A stretch of DNA of 55,944 bases, taken from Desulfosporosinus metallidurans. Lineage in GTDB: Bacteria > Bacillota > Desulfitobacteriia > Desulfitobacteriales > Desulfitobacteriaceae. The stretch spans positions 1 through 55,944 of the forward strand of contig NZ_MLBF01000030.1 of assembly GCF_001936615.1 (NCBI RefSeq), in the 5' to 3' direction. The position numbers and the translations under genes are program-made. Shown one piece after another: positions 50,783 to 55,944 of this stretch. The notes beneath the pieces are model-generated. The model searched no databases and had not been told where the DNA came from. It was given only the letters and a program-made list of their open reading frames with translations. Within the stretch, counting starts at the first letter, position 1, and every line of letters starts with the position of its first letter.

Positions 50783-50831
50783 AAGGAAGGTAAACGAGTT
50801 AAAGCGACGCTTTAACTCGTTTACCTTCCTT
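50783..50831 (-). terminator. 49-bp near-perfect palindromic terminator overlapping the HlyD stop
   Basis: Two 24-bp arms (50783-50806 and 50808-50831) pair perfectly around one base. The right arm encodes the last residues of the HlyD-like protein (KEGKRVK); the left arm lies past its stop codon. TTTT follows on the minus strand. It also faces the convergent ferredoxin gene. Confidence 0.85.
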
Positions 50832-52121
50832 AAGGTTTGTTAAATTAGTGTCCAGAAGAATAACATCTCCCTCTGACAAGCCTTGCTCAATGATCACGTC
50901 ACTGTCATTTTCCAAACCTTTTTTCACAGGCTTAATTTTAGCGATACCTTGCTGAACTAGCCAGACAGCCTCTCCTTGTTGATAGGGAAAAAGAGCTGTT
51001 TTTGGGATCAGAAGCTTACTCGGAACCTCCAGCGTGGTAAATTTAACGTCTACGTTGCTGCCAAGAATCACGGCAGGAGAGGATGAATTTCCGACGAAAA
51101 CAATCGTGACTTTCACACGGTTTTCCTTAAGACCAAGAGAAGACACTCTCTCAACCGCTGAAGAATCAACCGCTTCAACCTTCCCGGAAAATTGTTTGTT
51201 TCCTGCGCTGGTCGCCTGAACAATTTGAACCGGACTTCCCATTTTGATGTCCAAGGCATCACTCGCGAGGACAAAACTCTCTAATTTGTAGCCCTTATTG
51301 CCATAGACGGTCATCACTTGCTGACCTATCGGGATAACATTTCCTTCTTTAAGAGTAAGATCTTTGACAATGCCGTCTTGGGGGGCAACCCCAGCGGCTT
51401 TGCTCTTCTTATCTTCTAACTGACTGATCTGCGCTTGAACGACCTTTTCCTGATTGTCATAATACTGCTCCGTCCCTGGTGAAACCTGATTTTGTTCATA
51501 AATCAGGTTTAATCCTTCTTTTTGCTGTGCCAAGTAATTGGTAGCTTTGTCCAAGGAAGCCTGAGCCTCTTCCAATTGAAGCTTAGATATGGAACCAACA
51601 TCAACCAAGGCCTTCATCCTAGTCAGGTTAAGTTCCGCAGTCTGAGCATCCTTTTCTGCCTGTTCTATCATCAGCTTTTGTTGCGCAATCTGAGCAGAAT
51701 TAGGGGTTTTGTAATTCTGCAAGCGTTGCCCTTCCAAGCTTTGGATTTGTGCTTTCAGACCTTCCAACTGATAGTTTAGATCACTCGTACTCATTTCAAA
51801 AAGCACTTGTCCCTTTTTGACAGAATCTCCATCCTTAACCTTAAGCGACTGAAGTTTCCCATCGACTTGGTTGAAAATGGGCCATTCCTCGGAGGGTATA
51901 ATTTGCCCTTGCTCTGTGAAACCTTTAGTAAAGTCCTGAGGATGAAGCGTTAACACTTTAGCGGAAAGAGGCGTGGCATTCGATACTGCAACAGCAATTA
52001 AAACTAGGACGACAAGCCCTCCCGCAATTAAGAACTTGCGCTGTTTGCGATTCGGCAATTTAAGGTTACGAAGTTTAAATGTTTTTGGCGTTGAATTAAG
52101 CATCGTCTTTTCAATAGCCAT
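50799..52121 (-). CDS. HlyD/MacA-type periplasmic adaptor subunit
   Basis: 440 residues. One N-terminal membrane anchor (about 30-50), a biotinyl-lipoyl-like half (KLQSLKVKDGDSVKKGQVLFEMS), a long alpha-helical hairpin (about 105-215, Gln/Leu/Ala-rich), the second lipoyl half (APQDGIVKDLTLKEGNVIPIG) and beta-barrel domains to the end. It should act as the accessory protein linking the ABC permease pair to the outside. It is last in the tetR-ATPase-permease-adaptor operon; its final codons form half of the operon terminator. Confidence 0.9.
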   Translation of the reverse strand: MAIEKTMLNSTPKTFKLRNLKLPNRKQRKFLIAGGLVVLVLIAVAVSNATPLSAKVLTLHPQDFTKGFTEQGQIIPSEEWPIFNQVDGKLQSLKVKDGDSVKKGQVLFEMSTSDLNYQLEGLKAQIQSLEGQRLQNYKTPNSAQIAQQKLMIEQAEKDAQTAELNLTRMKALVDVGSISKLQLEEAQASLDKATNYLAQQKEGLNLIYEQNQVSPGTEQYYDNQEKVVQAQISQLEDKKSKAAGVAPQDGIVKDLTLKEGNVIPIGQQVMTVYGNKGYKLESFVLASDALDIKMGSPVQIVQATSAGNKQFSGKVEAVDSSAVERVSSLGLKENRVKVTIVFVGNSSSPAVILGSNVDVKFTTLEVPSKLLIPKTALFPYQQGEAVWLVQQGIAKIKPVKKGLENDSDVIIEQGLSEGDVILLDTNLTNLKEGKRVKASL

Positions 52122-52219
52122 TTTTAGCCCCCCTTACTCTTAGTTCTTAATTCTCAACATCTAAATCTCAACTTTAACTATACAAGTTACCACTCTCTAA
52201 CTCTTAAAACTTTCAGCTC

Positions 52220-54598
52220 TTAGTCTCTCGTCGCCAGAATCTCAACATATGGAAGTGACTTTATCTTGTAATAAGCCCTACTTTGAGCAACCAAAACAGA
52301 AAACGCTGTCCCAGCCGCCGCACCCAGTAACGCTACAGGCGGAAGAACTGCAGGAAGAGAGAACAGATCAGTGCTCATGGCCTGGGCCATGCTAATCCCC
52401 AACCCATATGCCAACGGTATGCCTAGAAGGATGCCGAAAGCAAACAAAGTCCATTGCTCGGAGGTGATGACCCGCAATACTTCTCTCGGCGTCATTCCTA
52501 AAACACGGAGAGAAGCCAACTCTCGTTTCCGCTCAGACAAGGAAATAATACTGGAATTATAGATCAGGGCAAATCCCGTTATTCCACCTAGAATGGCCAA
52601 AAGCCAAGTTGTGAAACCATACGAATCCATCATTTTACGAATTTTGTCGCCCTCATCTTTTAAGGAAGTGATCGAAGCAACATTACTTGCATTGAGATAC
52701 TTACTTTTAATCAGCCCAACCTCGGATGGATTCATTTTAACCAGCATCGAGGTACTAATATCTCCCTGCCGGAGATAACGCTGGAGTTCTTTTTCCTCCA
52801 TAAAGGCATTGAGACCAACATATTGAGGAACCACCCCTTTGACCACCAAGCGTTCCCCTTTCTCACCCACGGGTTCCCTCCGCAAGGGACTTTCGACATA
52901 GATCTCATCTCCTGCCTTGACATTTAAGGCCATGCCTAAACGTTCGGAAAGCAAAATCCCGTGATCAGGAATCTCGACACGTCTACCGCTTTTATCCAGA
53001 ATGTTATAGAGAATGGCCCCCTTTTCAAGGCCCATAAGGGCAACTTCTTTAGATAACCCACTATTTTTCAAGGTGCCAGGCACTTCTAAAACGGGCTCCA
53101 CTTTGCTAACTCCGGCCTCATGAGCTAGGGCTAACTCAACGTCACTTGTCGAGGAAGGTTGGGCTAATTGTAGTTTTACGTCATAAGTCTGGACCTGTTC
53201 CAACTGAACCACGGTCAGCAAGTTAATCATGTTCTGCAGGGACCAAGAGACGGTCATCAAACTAAAAACCACTGCAATTCCTAGGACGTTAAATAGGCTT
53301 CTCATAGGAGTGCGAAACACATCCCGAATCCCCATTTGGGCTTGTGAAGAAAGAGATCTCCAAAGCCAAGTGATTCTCTCAATTCGAGTCTTGCGCGCAG
53401 TCATTGGCGCTGGGGGCCTCATGGCTTGAGCGGGTTCCAAACGCAAAATATCCAGACTTCCTCGGAGACCGCTTAGAACGCTAAAGAAAAGAGCCAGTGC
53501 AAGGCTTATGAAAATGTATTTAACGGAAAATGTGCTTTTAAGCCCAGGCAGAGCGAAGAATTGTTTGTATAAGGTGGTGAGAGGAAAGGAAAGGGCGATT
53601 CCGGATAAACTCCCTAGTAATCCTCCCGCCGTTCCTATGACTAAGGGATACGTGAGATAGTGCCAGACAATCTCTCGATCCGTGAAGCCAAACGCCTTCA
53701 GTGTCCCTATGGCCACCCGTTGCTGTTCGATCAGTCGCCGTAACATGGTGTACAAGATAAAGGAGGCAACTCCCAAAAATACCACCGGCAGGGTTGTGGC
53801 CATCGTTTTCATACCTTCTATTTTACTGGTCAAAATAGCATGGCTGGTTTGGTCCTTACGAGGGATAATACTTTGCACCCCATAAGGTTTTAACTCGGCT
53901 TGGAGACTGTCTTTCACCGCATCAAAACCAGCACCCTTCTTAAGGGTAAACACAAGATCATTGAACTGTCCCTTTTCCTTCACTAAAACTTTAAGGGAAC
54001 TCAAAGGAACATAGGCAATCCCAAAATCGGTAGGGGATGGGTAAAGGTCTTGAGAATTCCTCATGATATAAACAAATTCTGGACTTTGAGCGGTTCCTGT
54101 AATATAGAAGGTGGCTTGTTGCCCTTCAATAACGACTTTGAGAGCATCCCCTAAAGACAAATGATTCGCCGCCAGAAACTGGGGATCCACCAGGATTTCG
54201 GATTGGTTATTTTCAGGCAAATGCCCAGTTATGAGACGAAGTTGATTCATTTTTGAAGGATTAGTCATATTCATGGAAACCATTCTCAAATAGCGATTGG
54301 AGTCTTTCTGCTGATCAATAAGGCGCACGTCTTTAACAATTCGCCCTTCTGCTTGATCCACTCCAGGCAGAGATGTGAGCGAGTTTACTTTGTTTTCTGG
54401 ATACCCCGTGACCTTGATGAATCCGTCGGCAAAATGTGTTTCACTATAAAAAGCTTGTTGGGCCTTATTCATGTTTTCGAACACCATCGACATCGTGGTG
54501 TAAATCAGCAAACCAATGGCAATCACCACGATACAAGCAAGATATACCCCTTTATTCTCTATAATATCTCTCCATGCTTTTTTTCTGAGCATTACCAT
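52220..54598 (-). CDS. ABC transporter permease, two FtsX domains
   Basis: 792 residues. TM1 (about 20-42), a large extracytoplasmic MacB-like domain (about 50-270), three TMs with 'VFLGVASFILYTMLRRLIEQQRVAIGTLKAFGFTDREI' (FtsX), then a second half with TM (about 435-460), another outer domain and three final TMs with SERKRELASLRVLGMTPREVLRVI. Such permeases work with a LolD/MacB-type ATPase in export or in transmitting force rather than in uptake. Its ATG overlaps the ATPase stop; RBS GGAGG lies within the ATPase end. Confidence 0.92.
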   Translation of the reverse strand: MVMLRKKAWRDIIENKGVYLACIVVIAIGLLIYTTMSMVFENMNKAQQAFYSETHFADGFIKVTGYPENKVNSLTSLPGVDQAEGRIVKDVRLIDQQKDSNRYLRMVSMNMTNPSKMNQLRLITGHLPENNQSEILVDPQFLAANHLSLGDALKVVIEGQQATFYITGTAQSPEFVYIMRNSQDLYPSPTDFGIAYVPLSSLKVLVKEKGQFNDLVFTLKKGAGFDAVKDSLQAELKPYGVQSIIPRKDQTSHAILTSKIEGMKTMATTLPVVFLGVASFILYTMLRRLIEQQRVAIGTLKAFGFTDREIVWHYLTYPLVIGTAGGLLGSLSGIALSFPLTTLYKQFFALPGLKSTFSVKYIFISLALALFFSVLSGLRGSLDILRLEPAQAMRPPAPMTARKTRIERITWLWRSLSSQAQMGIRDVFRTPMRSLFNVLGIAVVFSLMTVSWSLQNMINLLTVVQLEQVQTYDVKLQLAQPSSTSDVELALAHEAGVSKVEPVLEVPGTLKNSGLSKEVALMGLEKGAILYNILDKSGRRVEIPDHGILLSERLGMALNVKAGDEIYVESPLRREPVGEKGERLVVKGVVPQYVGLNAFMEEKELQRYLRQGDISTSMLVKMNPSEVGLIKSKYLNASNVASITSLKDEGDKIRKMMDSYGFTTWLLAILGGITGFALIYNSSIISLSERKRELASLRVLGMTPREVLRVITSEQWTLFAFGILLGIPLAYGLGISMAQAMSTDLFSLPAVLPPVALLGAAAGTAFSVLVAQSRAYYKIKSLPYVEILATRD

Positions 54599-55296
54599 GA
54601 TATTTCCTCCGGAGAAAGTGGGTGTTCATTGACTTTGACATCATCTAATAAACCGTCTTTTAAATAAAAAACCCGATCCGCCATTTTCGCAATTTCAACA
54701 TTATGAGTGATAATCATGACCGTCTTATGGTATACACAGTTTAACTTCTGTAGGGCCTTAAGAACCTGTATTCCTGTTTGAATATCTAAGGCCCCAGTCG
54801 GCTCATCACAGAGCAGAAGCTCAGGGTTTTTAACAATCGCTCGAGCAATAGCAACCCGCTGTTGTTGTCCACCTGAGAGTTGGGAAGGAAAATGATCCGA
54901 CCAAGATTCAAGTCCCACTTCACGTAAGATGTCCGTGACTGAGAGCGGATTTTGGGCGATTTCCACGGCCAACTTAACATTTTCATAGGTCGTAAGATTC
55001 GGCATTAAATTATAGTTTTGAAAGACAAATCCAACCTCATTCCGACGATATAGGGTGAGAAGATGCTCGTCACTCTCATGCAGAGGTTGGCCCTTGTAAT
55101 AAAGCTCACCTGCTGAAGCCTTTGTCATTCCTCCAATAATATTTAGAAACGTCGTCTTGCCCGAACCACTTTGACCCAAAACTACAATAAAATCTCCTTG
55201 GAATATCTGAAAGTCAATTCCCTTTAGAACTTCAACTTCCACTTCGCCCGTTCGATAAACCTTGTGGAGACCTTTCCCTTCCATCAGAATGTCCAT
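54592..55296 (-). CDS. ABC transporter ATPase, MacB/LolD type
   Basis: 234 residues. Walker [18 protein letters not shown]-loop '[17 protein letters not shown]', signature [19 protein letters not shown], Walker [13 protein letters not shown] and H-loop IITHNVEIA are all intact. The sequence around the Q-loop and 'EPTGALD' places it with the MacB/LolD/SalX family that serves FtsX-type permeases. It is encoded between the TetR regulator and the permease and overlaps the latter. Confidence 0.95.
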   Translation of the reverse strand: MDILMEGKGLHKVYRTGEVEVEVLKGIDFQIFQGDFIVVLGQSGSGKTTFLNIIGGMTKASAGELYYKGQPLHESDEHLLTLYRRNEVGFVFQNYNLMPNLTTYENVKLAVEIAQNPLSVTDILREVGLESWSDHFPSQLSGGQQQRVAIARAIVKNPELLLCDEPTGALDIQTGIQVLKALQKLNCVYHKTVMIITHNVEIAKMADRVFYLKDGLLDDVKVNEHPLSPEEISW

Positions 55297-55308
55297 CCCA
55301 TACCCCTC

Positions 55309-55935
55309 CTATGAATACATTCCATACTTTAGGATCTCCATATACTCGTTATACTCTTCCATCAACTTATTGTAGTTCTGTAACAACTCTTGCTCCTTTC
55401 CCAGATAGTTCTTCATGTATTTATCTCCTAGAGCCTCAAGAAAGAGCATCAAGATTTCAATCGCCTTAGAAGGGTTAACTCCGCTTCGAAACTTGGAATA
55501 ATCAATCTCCTCAAAGAACGCAGGCATGTACTCACTTGAAAGCTGGCTGTATCTCCTCTCAATTTCAGATCGTATGTCTGCAGGAGTATTTCCCAGAGCT
55601 TCCATCATTATCTTGCTAATTTCTGGGTTAGCATGAGTCAATTTAAGCTTGATAACACTCAGTTCGCTCAACCTCTGAAAGATATCCCCGGTTCCTGTCA
55701 AAGGGTATTTATTATACTCTTCCACGATAGTTAGGATGCAATAATCCACAACATAAAGAAATAACCCTCGCTTGTTCTGAAAATAATGAAACAGGATTCC
55801 CTTGGAAATACCCGCCTCCTTTACAATCGTGTTCGTTGAGGCCTTCTCATATCCCTTTTCGGCAAACTCATGGATACAGGCATCCAAAATGGTCTTCTTT
55901 TTTTCTTCACTCAGATTTTCAAAATTAGAATACAC
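55309..55935 (-). CDS. TetR-family regulator of the ABC export operon
   Basis: 208 residues from a GTG at 55935, nine bases from the window edge; the frame stays open beyond, so the true start could be just outside. HTH (about 12-58): KKTILDACIHEFAEKGYEKAS then IVKEAGISKGILFHYFQNKRGL. The C-terminal domain is helical and Glu/Lys/Tyr-rich, with no recognised ligand site. It sits 12 bp ahead of the ATPase gene in the same direction, so it likely controls its own operon in response to an exported compound. Confidence 0.88.
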   Translation of the reverse strand: MYSNFENLSEEKKKTILDACIHEFAEKGYEKASTNTIVKEAGISKGILFHYFQNKRGLFLYVVDYCILTIVEEYNKYPLTGTGDIFQRLSELSVIKLKLTHANPEISKIMMEALGNTPADIRSEIERRYSQLSSEYMPAFFEEIDYSKFRSGVNPSKAIEILMLFLEALGDKYMKNYLGKEQELLQNYNKLMEEYNEYMEILKYGMYS

Positions 55936-55944
55936 ATTTTATCT

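Overview
The window looks like chromosome of a low-to-mid GC, endospore-forming, anaerobic Firmicute, most like the Peptococcaceae (Desulfosporosinus/Desulfitobacterium type). The reasons are an alpha/beta-type SASP, a spore photoproduct lyase, a CwlD-like amidase fused to a GerM domain, a selenocysteine-containing respiratory formate dehydrogenase, a Bacillus-type HutP/HutH pair, a FadN-type beta-oxidation operon and a LutABC set. Genus is inferred from gene content, not from a marker gene. No tRNA or rRNA gene was seen, but two tandem strong promoters read out of the left edge.

Layout. 1-2.3 kb: small membrane protein, amidase-GerMN protein, an unlisted 37-residue Cys-rich ORF. 2.3-5.7 kb: prfC (RF3), a decayed transposase, a glucosaminidase-like protein, a decayed ORF and a small orphan. 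5.7-12.7 kb: fdnGHI-fdhE operon (UGA read as Sec) and, upstream, a membrane sensor that joins Cache and HAMP directly to a DNA-binding HTH. 12.8-15.4 kb: YbjN, HlyIII, SASP, FUSC-like and Tlp-like genes. 15.5-19.0 kb: csoR-copA-copZ copper operon. 19.2-21.7 kb: cupin remnant, then hutP-hutH with a readable HutP antitermination leader. 21.9-24.3 kb: two SHOCT proteins, an MCP and a CoA-hydrolase remnant. 24.5-30.6 kb: tetR-fadN-fadA-acdA beta-oxidation operon with a FadR-like operator. 30.9-34.1 kb: small protein and lutABC. 34.1-38.3 kb: splB, an ABC1/UbiB kinase with a phasin-like partner, NlpC/P60 hydrolase. 38.3-45.5 kb: fruR-fruK-EIIA-EIIBC-ptsH-ptsI, then a structured intergenic region, then hprK. 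45.6-50.8 kb: Rpn-type nuclease, NhaC antiporter, two polyferredoxin-type membrane proteins (the first broken). 50.8-55.9 kb: tetR-ABC ATPase-FtsX permease-HlyD export operon.

How the genes work together. Formate oxidation at the outer face of the membrane feeds electrons through FdnH and FdnI to quinone. LutABC oxidises lactate, the fad operon handles fatty acids, and histidine lyase is controlled by histidine itself through HutP. The fructose cluster carries the general PTS proteins HPr and EI in the same operon, with HPr kinase downstream, so sugar uptake and the carbon-catabolite signal are encoded together.

Most interesting items: the Cache-HAMP-HTH one-component regulator next to the formate dehydrogenase; spore photoproduct lyase with Ala where Bacillus has its catalytic Cys141; a compact structured element flanked by inverted GGGACAGGT repeats between ptsI and hprK; the HutP leader with three UAG triplets spaced by exactly 4 nt; and the internally deleted, frameshifted ferredoxin-type membrane gene at 48.6 kb. 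All homology statements come from recognising motifs by eye; no database search was run.
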